NCBI GenBank assembly: GCA_013397075.1
Contig: VWZS01005954.1
Span: forward strand, 124,001 to 188,000
Direction of reading: 5' to 3'
DNA from: Rhabdornis inornatus
Lineage: Eukaryota; Chordata; Aves; Passeriformes; Rhabdornithidae
Length of the DNA stretch: 64,000 nucleotides
The translations under genes and the position numbers were made by a program. Of the stretch, positions 1 through 57,514 are shown piece by piece (positions within the stretch are counted from its first letter, which is position 1; each line of letters opens with the position of its first letter). The notes under the pieces were generated by a model that had not been told where the DNA came from, searched no databases, and saw only the letters and a list, made by a program, of their open reading frames with translations.

Positions 1-3000
1 GGAATACAGGAGGTAGCCTTGAACTGCACCTGCTTTGTAACTAAAGATTCTCACAAATACACTTTTGTAGTGATTTGGCCAAGCAATTACATTCAAATTA
101 ACACTTCAAGGAAACAACTCTGACAAAGCAACTGAAACACTAAATGGGATTAAACAGATTCTGTGCCACACCACGTACACACAGCACCCCCTTCCCATAT
201 CATTTGGATTAAACCCTCTCAGAAACACATCTTCCCAGTCATTAACCCTCAGAAACAGAAGGCAGAACTTGCTGGTTTGCATCCTAATGTCAGACCATGG
301 GGCTGGAGTTCGGGTCTGTCCTGTCCCCAAGGGTTATGGAAGCAAAAGACAATTGCTGATGGATGGGAGATCCATGAGCAGCCAGAGGTGACACCATTCC
401 CTAGCTCAGAGCACTGAAACATCCACTGCCCAATCTCACACCATGCAGGGACAGATGTAAGACATTGTAACTGGATCCCAAATCCGTCATTCCACTAATT
501 CTGCCACATCTACTGGTTCTGTTTCTACAACACAGGAATCAGACAAGCAAGGAAAACCTGTGAGAGCTACATCTGATAATCTAGATGTTCCATTTATGCC
601 ATCAGTCATCAAACTGATACCAAAACTGGCATTTGAACCTTGCACAGACAATAAGCACAGTGCAAGCTGATAAACTGCATCTCTGTGGTCTGGGAGAAAT
701 ATGCACAGAGGAGAGAAGGAAGAAATGTTTTATAAATTCAGACAAACCCTAAGTATTTCCACTGTAATACAGCAACTGTGCCCTTCCTGGATCGATACCA
801 CAATGCACACAAAGTATAACAGCATTTAACACCAAAGCTCCTATTTCAACACTGGAAACACATGGCAGTATTCTGAAAAAATATAACTAGGAATGGTATC
901 CCCAGCATTTCAGTATTTGCTGTACAGAGCACTATTTACAGTATTTTCAAACAGCTACAGCAGATGAAAAACAAAAACAAAAAAATCTTACAGTAAAAAG
1001 GGAGTTTAATAATCAGTGCAATTACCTTCTACTTTAAGTTTTCCTTAAGAAAGATGGCATCTGTGCATCAAGAAGCATGTTACCAAATGGAATATAAAAG
1101 TACAAAACAAAGGACTGCCCTGCATTAGGAATGGGGAAAGCCACACAAAGAGAGATGCTACGGCAGGAGAAGAGTATTAAAAATAGGAAAACAAGTGAGT
1201 TTAATTACACTGGTCTCAAGTGTGAAAATAACTGAGAACTCTTCTTACATTCATTAAGTTAATATGTAAAAGATGTCTTTAACAAAAAAAACGTCCCTTA
1301 TGGGTTATTTACACCACCAGTGATGCTTATTTGACTGAGTGTGCTAGTTAATCAAAAGCCTTTGGGCACATACACGAACAACTTTAGTCAGAGAGAAAAA
1401 CTTAGAAGCATCTTAGAAACATCAGTCTTTTCAGAAAATAACCCTAAACTCCTGGCACCTAGTCTCCAGAAGTTTTAATCTGAAAATCCTTGTGGAAAAA
1501 CTTCTTGTCTTATGTTACAAAAATGATTCAACAAGAACAAGATTCTGTTACAACAATGGCTGCAGGAGTTATTGAGAGAGGCAGAATTAAAGCCAAACCT
1601 TCACAACCTTTTTGCTTTTACAATCAGGAAACGCTGCCTGGGGGTGTGGATGGAGATCAAAGGTGTTTGTTACCTGACAGATCAAGAATCGAGGGAATTC
1701 CTGTGCCAAAGCCTCTGGAACATTGAAGACCATTGATTGTAATTCACAAAGTCAAATATTCTAAAGCAAACCAAGCCAAAATAAGGAGCTCTAATAAAAC
1801 AAGTGATCTCACTCTGTACATCAGTGCATTCACACACAAAGAAGTGTTAAATTGCATAGGGCTGTCTTAAATGCCACATAAAGGCAGAGACAAATCCACC
1901 TCCTTCCAGCATTTCCCAACAGGACATTTACTCCTAAGGATCAGCTCAGTTGTTTCCTGGGTGCTGGAACAGATGGAGTGGACTCATTACTCTGTTCAGC
2001 CACTGGAGCAGAGATTTCCACCACCAAGCAAACCTCATTATTGCATTAGATTTTGCACATAACGGAAAGACAGACAAACTTTTAATTATTTCATATCTTC
2101 TCATAGTACTTGTCACCTCCCAAGAGGAGCATTTCACACTTGCTGATGCTGTTTTGGGGGGCGGTTGTGCAGTGGGGCTCCTTTGAATCGGCTGGAAAAT
2201 GCCCCAAGTGCCTGAGAGTGGCACAAATTTGGTTATTGCTGACCTGACCTGCACAGTGACCCAGAGACTCAGAGCTGTGACCTCAGCTGGCACTTCTCCA
2301 CCAGCAACCTGGAGGAGACTGAGACTTCTTAAGCTTTGTGTTGACCTGAGATGTTGCTGTTCTACACCAGACATGTGGGAGGTACAGAATAAAAAATAAT
2401 ACTAGGATTTTAGGTGTTTATGGTGGTTTTTTTCAGACAGGAGATATTTTTGAACATGTAATTTATATTACAACTATTCCCAGAAAGAGAGGTGCTGGAC
2501 TGCCAGCATGCTGTACTTTACAAAGAATATACCTAATCAGTTTTTCAGGAGTTTTTTAATGCTTTAAATTATTCACTAATTCACCACTGGTGGGAAGGAA
2601 AAGAAGGGAGACACAAGGCATAAAGAATTTGCAGTATTAGAGGCTTAGAAAGACCTGTAAAAGGTAAAAATGTCCTGAAATGCACATAAACATCCCAAGT
2701 TCTTCATACGTAGGGAAGGAAAGCTGCGCAGAATTTCTGCTCGTTCCAACAGGATACACAAACAACAACTCCTCTCAGATTAAGCGCCTGCCTAAAACTC
2801 CTTTTCTCACAAAGGAAACATCTTAAATAGGATGCAGTGCAGTGCCAGGCTGCTTCAGAAATGAGATTTGAGGTCAAGACAGATCCTGCCCTCCTCACAC
2901 CCCATCTGACCACCTGTACAATTCCACTATCCCAGATCTGCATGGAAAGAGCGGGATGAATTTCACATCCAAGAGGTCTCTGCATAACAGACAGCAAATA

Positions 3001-5334
3001 AGTTAAATGTCTTAAAATGGATGATCTCTATCCTATTTGATAAGAAGAATTCATATAAAAATAATTCTTATATAAAACTCTGCCAAATGAGTATCTTCAC
3101 TGAAATAGGAAAGCTCTGAAGGAAACAGAGAAGTGCAACACACCCACCATGGGGAGGATCTGCAGCTTAGGGGTACTTGACGGGAGGTAGGTACAACCTC
3201 GCTGGCACACAGCAAGATGGACAATGCTACCTAGGATTTGCTTCAAATTTACAGAAATCTGAATTTACAGAACTATGACCAAGAAGACACTCTGAGCCAG
3301 CAGCCTAATCACCCAATTAGAACAGCACAAATACAATTATTCCATTAACAGGTTCTACATTTCACCTACAAAACACCAACAACCAACACACTGCTACAAG
3401 GTGAAGATCTGAACTCGAATTATGTACCTAGAAGTGTTTATGCAGCAAGGGCTGGGCATTTTCTAGCTTATCCAACATCACCTGGTTGCAGCTGATCTAC
3501 TCTGTGGCCCAGAGCTCTGCATGGGTTAAAGCTACTCGCCCATCCCAGTGGCCAGAGGTAAAAGTGTCCAAACAGAGACTGAGCAGCTGCTTGGAGAACA
3601 GGGAAAAGACAAAGCAAAATCCATCAGTGGAAGAGAATGAAGGTTTTCTAACCTGCCTCTCAGCATCTTATTTCAGTTATCCCATGGAAAACAAACAAGA
3701 TCAAGTCAGCATAAACAACTTTCCTGGGCTTTTTCCATTTTCTCCTAAACCTGCTCATGGCATCATCATTAGTGCAATGGTTTACGTGTGTGTTATGGTT
3801 TTTATGAATCCAGTGTGCAAACTAATAGAAGCATCTGTCTAATAATTATCAGTTTTAATTAATGCTTCTCCTAAGAGAATGGCAAAACTCTCACATTTCC
3901 TATGGATCTCTTATGCATAATGAAGAGAGTTTCACCTCCCTCCCTAAGTAAATTTCAGTTTCCTAATTTTTATCTTTACTGCATAGATTCTCTGAATTCT
4001 GCCTAACTTCCAGCGAGCCACTCTCCTCTAACAGAGCTCCTGCTTAACACTACTCAACATATAAATAAAATACAATTGTTTTGTGCTTGAACGAATGTAG
4101 GATGTTGGTCTTGTGTGCGTCTGAACTGCAGAGGTAAAACCTGCTGTGTTGTGTGCACAATGAAAAAGCCTTTCTGCAAATTCCAAGCTACAACAGACAC
4201 TGGCTGCATCTCTCTCCTCTCACCACGTCGATTGCATATTTTTTTTTGCATTTGAAGAGTAATGTCCCCACAAAAAGGATTTTACTTTGTAAGTTCAAAG
4301 CATTCTTGATATGTTAACAGAAGTATAATGAGCACTCCTTAGTAAATAAAAATAAATAATAGCATCTAGTCTATCACATTAATACTGTGAAACATATATA
4401 AAATTTACATTAACTCAAACAACAGTGAAAAAGGATTGTACTGTATTTATCACCACAGACCCGTATTCTTTAGAGACTTTGGAAAGTAAGTGTCACAGTC
4501 CTGTATGACAAATCCTAAAGTTAGCTGTCAGTATGACTTTAAAAAAATCTTTACAATTTTTTTTAAATGGCACATTTTCTTCTGCCAATCTAACTGGAGC
4601 TATTAAAAGCTTAGGTACGGGCTTATTCTTTTTCTTTTTTTAAATTCGTCTTCAGTCTATGAAAAACATTTTAAAATGCAGCAGAATAAAAAACATTCAA
4701 GAACAAGCTTCAGAAAATACATTTGCCCTTAGAGACACAGAGAATAATCTGAGAATAATCTTTATAAGACAGTTAGAAACCAGATTTTTGTCACGCTCTT
4801 ATTTTGAAAATAAAAATTTTGTAAATGCATCTAGAATAATCAAGGCTTCATAAATACTCAACATATGCTTTGCTTTCCTTTGTACTAAATGCTGACTCAC
4901 AGCATTTTAGCTCATTAAACCTCAGTATGAATTAGACCTTTCCAAATTATCAAAAGCAACTCAATGAACAGCTAACTGAATGAAGAGTTTTGTGGGTTGG
5001 GTTGTTGGTTTGGTTTTTTGTTTTTCTTCCCTAAGCCCTGAGATTGCAGCTCTTGATTTAATTATAAAATCTGGGTCTGTTTTATACCAAGCAGCTCAGA
5101 GATTTTTGGCAAACCACATTTCTGACAACAGTGGGGTTTGGTATAAGAATGCAGTTTTGTGATCAAGTCTGAAATTCCGGACGGAAGGCTTCCTTGCAAA
5201 TGGGAAAGAAAGAAATAAAGATGCATCACTCATTGCTGGCTGTCCCTGGGGTGGGGCATCTGTTGGTCTAAGTGCAGCTGGTCTGGTGTGAATCCAACTC
5301 TGCCTTGTCCGGAGCCGCTGAACATTAAAACATG
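1..5334 (-). other. AGO2: Probable AGO2 3' UTR and downstream sequence
   Basis: About 5.3 kb of A+T-rich DNA after the AGO2 stop, without any gene or clear transposon that I recognise. On the minus strand I found no exact AATAAA by hand scan, only ATTAAA variants (for example near 1014, 2079, 2550 and 3853). Mammalian AGO2 has a 3' UTR of many kilobases, so this is most easily read as UTR running past the left edge. Short open frames here are not convincing. Confidence 0.55.
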
Positions 5335-49696
<44,362 letters not shown>

Positions 49697-49811
49697 GTCT
49701 CCGTGTGCGGCGGCGGAGGTGGCGGCTCCACGGGAGGGCACGGGGGAGGGAGCTAGCCCAAGCCCCGGCTACGCTGTCGGGGGAAGGGGAGGAGGAGGAA
49801 GGGGAGGGGGG

Positions 49812-49879
49812 NNNNNNNNNNNNNNNNNNNNNNNNNNNNNNNNNNNNNNNNNNNNNNNNNNNNNNNNNNNNNNNNNNNN
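49812..49879. other. Assembly gap (68 N)
   Basis: Undetermined bases flanked on the plus strand by pure purine sequence: G-rich (GGGGAAGGGGAGGAGGAGGA) on the left and A/G-rich on the right. It lies 116 bp upstream of the AGO2 ATG, in the expected 5' UTR or core promoter. Confidence 0.99.
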
Positions 49880-50099
49880 AAAAAAAAGAAAGAGGGAGGA
49901 GGAGGGCCGGGAATCTAGGTTACTCGTCGGCACTGAGGAGCGGGGAGGGGAGGAGGAGGAGCCGCGGGGTCACGGGGAAGGGGCGCCCCGCCCTCCGGCC
50001 CGGGCGGGCGGGAACGGCCGTGGCTGCAGGACAGGGATCGGAGGCGCTGAGGGGCCCCGCTCTCCGCCTGCAGCCCCGCGGAGCTCTGGCCGCGCACTC

Positions 50100-50365
50100 A
50101 CTGAATCTGTCAGCTTGGAAAAGTCCTCGCAGATCACCCAGTCCAGCCTATGACCGGACATCAATCACCACGACAACCGGACCAGAGCACGGACTGCCAT
50201 GTCCAGTCTTTCCTTAAACACCTCCGGGGATGGTGACTCCACCACCACCCTGGGCAACCCATTCCAATGTTTAATCACCCTTGCTGTGAAGAAACTCCTC
50301 CTAATGTCCAGCCTAAACCTCCCCTGGCGCAGTTTAAGACTATGTCCTGTCATCCTGTGGCTGTC
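50100..50365 (-). mobile_element. CR1 LINE 3' fragment next to the AGO2 promoter
   Basis: In minus sense it encodes a relic of the CR1 ORF2 C-terminus (RFRLDIRRSFFTARVIKHWN, then VVESPSPEVFKERLD) followed by the CR1 3' region. Its 3' end meets the CpG island at about 50,100. The coding relic is well preserved over about 60 codons, so this copy is fairly young. Confidence 0.9.
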
Positions 50366-50637
50366 AGTGAGACCTTGGGAAATGACTGTGTGCCTCCAGC
50401 ACTCTTTCCACTACCGCTCCCTGTTACATGTTTGAAAGGTATGCTGGAATTATATCAGTATTACACATATTGCTGGATCTTTAATTAAATTTGGATGTAT
50501 TTGTTTGTTTATATTCTTTTATTCCTCCTGTTGCTGTGAAAACCTCAGCTCAGTTACGTCATGGGTTCCCACATCCACTTTAAGTCATATCTATGAAACC
50601 CACCCAGCTGTGATGGGGTTGCCTTATTGTCCTTGTC

Positions 50638-50720
50638 AACCAGATAATGTCTGGTACTGTACACATGTAAAGTTTAGTACAACCAGATAATGTCTGGTGT
50701 ATTTATGTAAAGTTTAGTAA
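50638..50720 (+). repeat. Two tandem copies of a ~40-bp unit
   Basis: The unit AACCAGATAATGTCTGGT, spacer, then ATGTAAAGTTTAGTA occurs at 50638-50680 and again at 50681-50720. Each copy starts with the small inverted repeat CCAGA/TCTGG. Confidence 0.85.
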
Positions 50721-50785
50721 CTGGGGAAAACAAACTAGAAACTGTGAAAGAGGCACAGTACTGATCGGTATGATGCACTGAGACC

Positions 50786-50932
50786 CTGGAGATATCCCTG
50801 GAGGGATTTAAAAGTCATGGATGTGGCATGTGGGGGCATGGGTTAGTGATGGGCTTAGCAGTGCTGGGTTAATGGTTGGACTTGATGATCTTACATGTAT
50901 TTTCCAACTTAAACAATTCTATGATTCCACAT
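50786..50932 (+). mobile_element. CR1 LINE 3' fragment
   Basis: Sense order GGAGGGATTTAAAAGTCATG, GATGTGGCA, GTGCTGGGTTAATGGTTGGA, CTTGATGATCTT and the tail ACAATTCTATGATTCC. This is a CR1 subfamily different from the copy at 50,100. Confidence 0.9.
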
Positions 50933-53917
50933 CAGAGATGATAATTCCTGCAGGAACTATCATGCTTTTGTAGTCACCTAATTAGTACCTCTTCCTTTCA
51001 AAAGAAAATAGGAAAAATAAAGGTAAACCTGCTAAGGAGGCAAAAAGCAAGTTCATGACGCTTACTTCCACTGGAGTGAGCACAGTGGATCCCTTTGCAC
51101 AGCCATGATTTATACTTTTAATCACCTCCTTCATGTTGATGTGGAAGCCTTTAAAAAATTCATGCAGTTTTCAACCCAGAACAGTCAAGCCCTGTCAAAG
51201 TCAACTGAATTCCTTCACAAAGTATTATCTGCCAAAGGGCAAGGTAAACATACAGCTTGTAGTGTTCATCAAGCCAATTAATATCTTTCTTCATCAGTTC
51301 ATATTTCAAGTGATACAGAAGCATCTCACTGTTCCAAAGTATTTACTCTCCCCTTTGGGTCATACTTGCAGATATTCAAGGGCTGCTATTAACAGCTCAG
51401 CTTTCACTTCAAGTGAACTGTTCCTGAAACCATTGTCACCACTAGAGTTTCCACTGTAGTGATTTTGGATTTGTCTCCATTCCAGGCTTCTCAAATTGCT
51501 GGAAAGTAAATCTTTACCCATAACTATAAACAAATAAAGGACAAAATTATGGGTCAACTTTAGTTTTAAAGTAAAGCCAAGCAGCTCTAGCAAAAAGATA
51601 AACAAAGAAGCTGGCAAAGGGGTTGCTGTTTTCCTCCCTGTGAGGAGCTGGGTAACATTTTTGCACAATCACCAATAATTTCTGGTTTATGCTATATAAC
51701 CATACTAGAGGCTGAAAAAGAAGGATGGATGGGGGGAAAGCCCCCAAAACAAGAGCCAAAGAGAATTATCTGAGGCACATTTGGCCTTTCTGCTGAGGTA
51801 GCAGGAGGAAAACATGCAGTTTCTGTATCAACATTGAATTTTCTGATGCTGTATTTAAGCCAATCTCTTCAACCTGATTAGGAATGTAACTTCCTCTAAG
51901 ATTAGACATGCTATTGTGCCTGTTAGACCTGCATTTAAGAAAGAAAAGGGCATAAAATACACTGACAACTTTCTGGAAATGTTCACTGGACTAATTTGGT
52001 CATCCTGGCTATCAGCACTGACTTACACTGAAGCTACAAGTCCACTGTAGTAGCAGTTTGAAAATTACAAGCTAACATGCATCAGAAGACAGGTGAAATA
52101 TAAGGGGAGGTTTTAGCAAATACTAAACACTCATCCCACTCTTCTCTCTTGCTCAACAGGATGCTCTGCAATTGATTTCAGAAGTTCCTTGAAAAACAGA
52201 GATCCTGAAAATGGCAGTTAATGCCTCAAACATCCTAGAATGTAACATTCTTGTACTGATTTAAAACTGATTTCTCTGGATTTAGCACTTAATAAGCAAA
52301 AGCATTTATCACTGTTTATACAAGACTGTAGAACTGCACAGTCAGCTAAGTAATAAATTAAATTGTTTTATTTAAACACAGTTTTCCCATGTGGAAGTGC
52401 TGCTGTTCCTCAGGTATATTTTCATGGTACTGAGCACTTCCAGCAGCATTTCTGTGCATCTGAGGAAAGAGAGTTCCTTTTGGAACTCATTTTGGGCCAT
52501 GTCACTTGCTTTATTTTCGATGCTTTCTGTCACTGACAACTGCTGTTTTGGAGCACAGTGAAACCTAATTATGTCTTACTGGGCCATTTCACCCAAAAAA
52601 AGACCTCAGTTCTTGAAAAGGTTTGTTCTGAAAGAGAGGTTTGAAAGCTCTGTAACAGCATTCTTTTATGCATGGTCTTTATATGCTGTATTAACAATTA
52701 TATGGTAGTATAATAACAGCTGCTTAAACACTTAAAATTAGGTTTTTCTAAAGAAAAAAAAAAGAGTGACTGTTGGGCACAATACCTGTCTTAACTGCTG
52801 GATTTCAAGTTGACATTTCCCAGAACTGATATCTGTCACTGAAGAAATTATTAATTTTGGAAAAAAAGCATGTTCTAATAATTCTGAAAGCAAAGATGGT
52901 ATTTAGGAGCAGCATTTAAAAATCATTTATAGCAGCAGCAGCAATCTAGGGAAAATATTTTCTATACAAAGAGGCCAGTGACAAATGATACAGCTTTTCT
53001 TTTGATGAGAAAACATATACTGATCTCTCTAGGTAACGACCGTTCCCATTTTAAATGGAATTAATTTTAAAACCCCAGGGTTTATAAATGTCTGGCAGTC
53101 ATTGCTTACAGTGATACAGCAGCAAAAATTTTTGCTCAGAGCTGAAAGATGTAAATTTTACTCTTGACTTGGAGAGGATTTAGGCTTATATTTGCCATCT
53201 CTCAACTGGCCTAAGTTTTAAGATGTTATCCTTGAGTACATGCATTAGACCTGTCACATATTCTGCATTCTACTTTACATAAGAATTTAAAATCAGAACC
53301 AAAGCGAAGAAGTCCATGGCTCTATGCCCTAATGTGTTCACATTTTGCAAAGACTTTGAGGGTTCTGTTTCTGCTCAGGAATTGTTTGTTATTTTAACAA
53401 TAAAATATTTAACGACAATTAATCCATGGTGGAGGGACCAAAACCTGATTTTTGTCTTTCTATAATCAGATAACTGTCCCAACTACCCAGCTGCAAAGCT
53501 GCATTTGATTTCTTTTGTCAAATGAATTGCAATATTAATTTATTTTTAAAAAACAACAAAATCAACCAAAAAACCAAAACAACTAATTGTCATTAGATTA
53601 CTAATTTCAGTTCCCTCAAAAAGACAACTTTTCCAGGTGATCAGGGCCAACAACGCAACAATTCAACTTGATGGAAAAGATGCAGCACCACCTGCTGGGG
53701 ATGTGTTACACACACTGGTTATTACAGTTTTAAGAAGTACCAGAGTTTTGTTCTTCATTGTAATGATCTGGTTACAAGGGGAAAAAAAATAAAAACAAAA
53801 AGCCCAACTAGGAACAAAAAGGACTTTCCAAAAAGAAGATAAAAGAAGCAAATACTGTATATGAGAGTGTTCACCAAGAAAAAAACATGTACCTAACTGC
53901 CACATCTACATGTCTTT
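50933..53917. other. Intergenic, no feature seen
   Basis: 3 kb of A+T-rich DNA between AGO2 and RPLP1 without recognisable gene, RNA or transposon. Confidence 0.5.
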
Positions 53918-54260
53918 TAAACACCTCCAAGGCTGTTGGCTCACTCCTGTTCCTGGGCAGCCTGTTCCAATGCTTGACCATCCTTTCCATGCAGAAATTT
54001 TCCTTTATAGTGAATCTAAACTTCCCTGAGCACACTTGATGCCATTTGCTCTCATCTTAGCACTTATTACGTGGGAGAAGAGACTGACCCCAACTGGCTT
54101 CAGCCTCCTTCCCCAACTTTGTTCCTTTTCTTCAGACAGGCTCCAGTGTCTTTCTTGTAGTAAAGGACCCAAATCTGAACACAGGACTTGAGGTGTGGCC
54201 TCACCAGTGCTGAGTACAGGGGGACAATCACTGCCCTGGTCCTGCTGGCCACACTTTGGT
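53918..54260 (-). mobile_element. CR1 LINE fragment
   Basis: Antisense CR1 order: CCTGGGCAGCCTGTTCCAAT, TTTCCTTTATAGTGAATCTA, GGGAGAAGAGACTGACC, CAGACAGGCTCC, GTGTGGCCTCACCAGTGCTG. About 340 bp with moderate divergence. Confidence 0.85.
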
Positions 54261-56087
54261 CACTGAGAAACTGCAGCCTTGAGAGCTGCAGAGAGGCAGC
54301 TCAAGGAGAGAAGAATCACCTCAGGAAGGTTAGAAGCAGCAACAAAACAGTTAAGCAAGGACAAGGAAAGAGAAAAGAACTATCAAGTTTCCTTGGTAAA
54401 GGCCTGGTGAGTCTTTGGCCACTTTGATGACCACCAGTGGCTTTGGTCATGTTCTAGCTCGGGCATCAGCTCTGTAGTGTTCACACAGCTGATTCAGGAT
54501 GAGGTGCTAAGGGCTGACTGCTTTGTGTGCCATAACGACAGATCTTGCTGATGTTTTCATCTTCCTTGGCAATGCACATCCAGCCAGATCTCTGCCTCTG
54601 CTCCTCACCATCCATCCTCCAAGCGTAAAATATCCACCTCAGGGAAGTTTCATAGCCAAGTTTCTTGTTTTTGAAGACAGCCCTGTGTGATACTGCAACA
54701 GCTTGCTAGTACACAGCTGTATCATCATCCTAAACCTCACCAGCCTGGAAATAACTCACTACCCTGGAATAGCAGAATACACAGAAGAATGTAAGGGGGT
54801 TTGTTGGGTTTTTTTCCATCTGTTTGCTGTAGATTGATCCAGCACAGAGGCTTTTGCTCCAGAAGGATGGCTATGTGTTAGACAGTAAAAGAACAGACAG
54901 TTACAAGATCAGAGGTGAAAAGCACACACAGCTGCAAATTTCTAGACCCTTGGTCTGCTTTATTAATGAAGCTTTATTAATGAAGCTTTATAAACCAGCA
55001 ATCCTGATCAGATACCTTGGCTTCCAAAAGCTTTAGGAAGCAGCAAAACTCAGGTTTCGTTTGGTTTTTTGCTTTCTTTTACACAGGGATATGTTTTCAT
55101 CAGAACTTTATTCTGGGCTCCTACAGAGCAGCTTTATCAGTGTCACTCAATAGATGCAACAAGACAGCCATGAAGCAAGGATGCAGGGAAATCTCATTTA
55201 ATCAGCGTCTTTGCCAACCAAAGCCTAAGCTTATGTGAATGTCACATTTAAATTTTAGGTCTTCATATTTTATTTTTTAACAACACATCAGCATTTCTAA
55301 TAATTTTTAGCTCAAGGACTGTTATATCAGAACTGTTACCAAACCACGTCTATTAAACCTATAATTTTGTTGACTGCTTGCACACTTCCAGTACTCATCT
55401 CCCAGGCCAGTGACATTTGCAAGTTTAGTTGATTGAAAAGGAATCTTATTTCTCTGTTGCTACTTTTCAGGCAGATCATCATCTCATGGACCATTGGGAC
55501 AGCTCTGAGGGCTTTTGCACAGGAGACCTTGGCAGCCCTGGAGTGAGGGACAGACAAGGCAGGCTCATGCAAGTCCCTGTGAAATCCCATCTTCAAGCAC
55601 CCAGCAATGACAGAGGTTCCTGGATATTTAATCCCACTAGAAAGGTGCATTTATTTGCTGCTTTGATTTAGGTATAAAAATGTAGACAATTGCCCTGTGC
55701 CTTGAATAGGAAGTTTAAGTAAATGCTTAAATTCAGAGCTGGTGACCCCACTAATAGGGATCAACACTCACAAATTAAGCACTGCATCACTATGCATTTA
55801 TCATCTGTAGCAATGAGTAGTGTTTCACTTTGTTTAGTGAAATTCTTGGTTGTTTCTGATCCTTAGGAAAAGATGGATACAGGTAAAGCCCTGCTTGCCT
55901 ACCTCAGTTTTTACTTGCAATTGTCTAATAAATCCTGAGATTTCTATAAAGGAGCACTACAAAAGCAGCTGTTGGATACACTTTCCCAGTAATAGAAAAT
56001 TGGCATTTTAGGATTCTAAGCTTTCAAACTCTTTGCAATTTTTTGAATAATTTTGCTTATGCTTATTTTTGATAGTTTGACTTACTT
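54261..56087. other. Intergenic, no gene seen
   Basis: No gene recognised. A short duplication TTAATGAAGCTTTA occurs twice in tandem at 54,963-54,992. Confidence 0.5.
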
Positions 56088-56700
56088 GGTTTGGATTGGA
56101 AGGGACTTTCGAAGGTCAGATAGCCCAGCCTAACTATAATGCACAGGAATATCTTCACCTAGATCAGGTTGTTCAGAGCCCCATCCAGCCCAGATGGAAT
56201 CTCATCCCTCAGGCATGTCAGCCACACACTCAGCTTGGAGTCATCTGTAAATCTGCTGAGGGTGCACCTCATCCCCCCTATTCATGTCTTTGGTGAAGAC
56301 TTTAAATCATAATGGTGCCAAACAGACCTGAGGGACGCATCACTGATCTACATCTGGACACTGAGTTGATCACTGCACTGTGGGTGTGACCACCCAGCCA
56401 ATTCCTTATACACCAAGCAGTCCATCCATAAAATCCATCTCTCTCCAATTAGATAGAAGGATGTTGTGTGGGACTGTGTTAAAGGCTTTATTGAAGTCCA
56501 GACAGGTGACATCTGTAGCCCTTCTCTTTCCCACTCCATGTGGTCACTCCATCATAGAAGGCCCCTTGGTTGGTCAAGCAGGACTTGACCTTGATGGAGC
56601 TGTGGCTGTCCCAAATCACCTCCCTGTCCTCCAGGAGTGCCCTAGCACAGTTTCTGGGAAATCTGTTCCATGATCTGCCCAGCCACTGAGGTGAGGCTCA
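56088..56700 (-). mobile_element. CR1 LINE with reverse-transcriptase relic, internally deleted
   Basis: Starts with the antisense 3' end (TTGGAAGGGACTTTCGAAGG) and then jumps to the reverse-transcriptase region. On the minus strand, bases 56,458-56,500 read as a DFNKAFNTVPHNIL-type motif of CR1 ORF2. Stops and the missing middle make it non-functional. Confidence 0.8.
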
Positions 56701-56824
56701 TCAAATGCACATCTGTCAAGAAGACAAAAAAAAAAAAAAACAAACAAAAAAATCCAGAGAACATTTATTTTTCACAATCCAATGATGCCTTTGGAGCAAA
56801 ACTCTGAAATTTGCTCAGGCTCAT

Positions 56825-57075
56825 CAGAATTACAGAATCCCAGAACCATAGAACAGGTGAGGTTGGAAGTGACCACAGTGGGGTCACCTGGTGCCACCTC
56901 CCTGCTCCAGCAGGACTGTCCAGACAGTGCTGGAATATCTCCAGCGAAGGGAGACTTCACTCCCTCTCTGGGCAATCTGCTCACTGCTTGGTCACTGCAC
57001 TGGAAAGAAGTTCTTGCTCATGTTCAGGTGGAAAAAATTAGGCTACACTGTTCTGTGCCAAGGGCTTATTGTGCA
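56825..57075 (-). mobile_element. CR1 LINE 3' fragment
   Basis: Antisense order: ACAGAATCCCAGAACCATAG, GGTTGGAAGTGACC, CTCCAGCGAAGGGAGACTTC, CTCTCTGGGCAATCTG, AGAAGTTCTTGCTCATGTTC. Preceded by an A-rich stretch at 56,727. Confidence 0.88.
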
Positions 57076-57224
57076 CCTTTTCTTCCCATTTTATTACATA
57101 CAGAAAATTGAGTGTTTTAACGAGGCAGTAAGACCTGAAATAGTTGTGCGGGAGGAGGGCTCGGGTCCCTCAAGCTGTGCCGGGGAGGTTTAGTTTGGAT
57201 CCCGTGAAAATCGCCTCACCAGTT

Positions 57225-57350
57225 TTCCAGGCAGGGGTGCCCACAGCAGTGGTGGAGTCCGCATCCCTGAAGGGATACAAAAGCCGTGGGCAAGTGGCAC
57301 TTGGGGGCACGGGTGGGCCTGGCAGTGCTGGGGAGTGGCTGGACCCAGTG
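57225..57350 (+). mobile_element. CR1 LINE fragment upstream of RPLP1
   Basis: Sense CR1: GTGGTGGAGTCCGCATCCCT, GAAGGGATACAAAAG, then GTGGCACTTGGGGGCA and GGCAGTGCTGGGGAGTGGCT. It lacks the usual tail. It ends about 165 bp before the RPLP1 promoter elements. Confidence 0.8.
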
Positions 57351-57514
57351 TCAGGAATTAATTTTTAGGTAATTAATAATTTAGGAATTTTCTCGGTTTT
57401 TAGGAATGAATTATTTATTCCCTGTGAGGGCAGTGAGTGATGGGGGAGGAGGGAAGGGGGAAGGAGAAAGGAGGGAGCACGCGCGGGACCTGCCATGCGC
57501 GGCGGGTCACGGGG

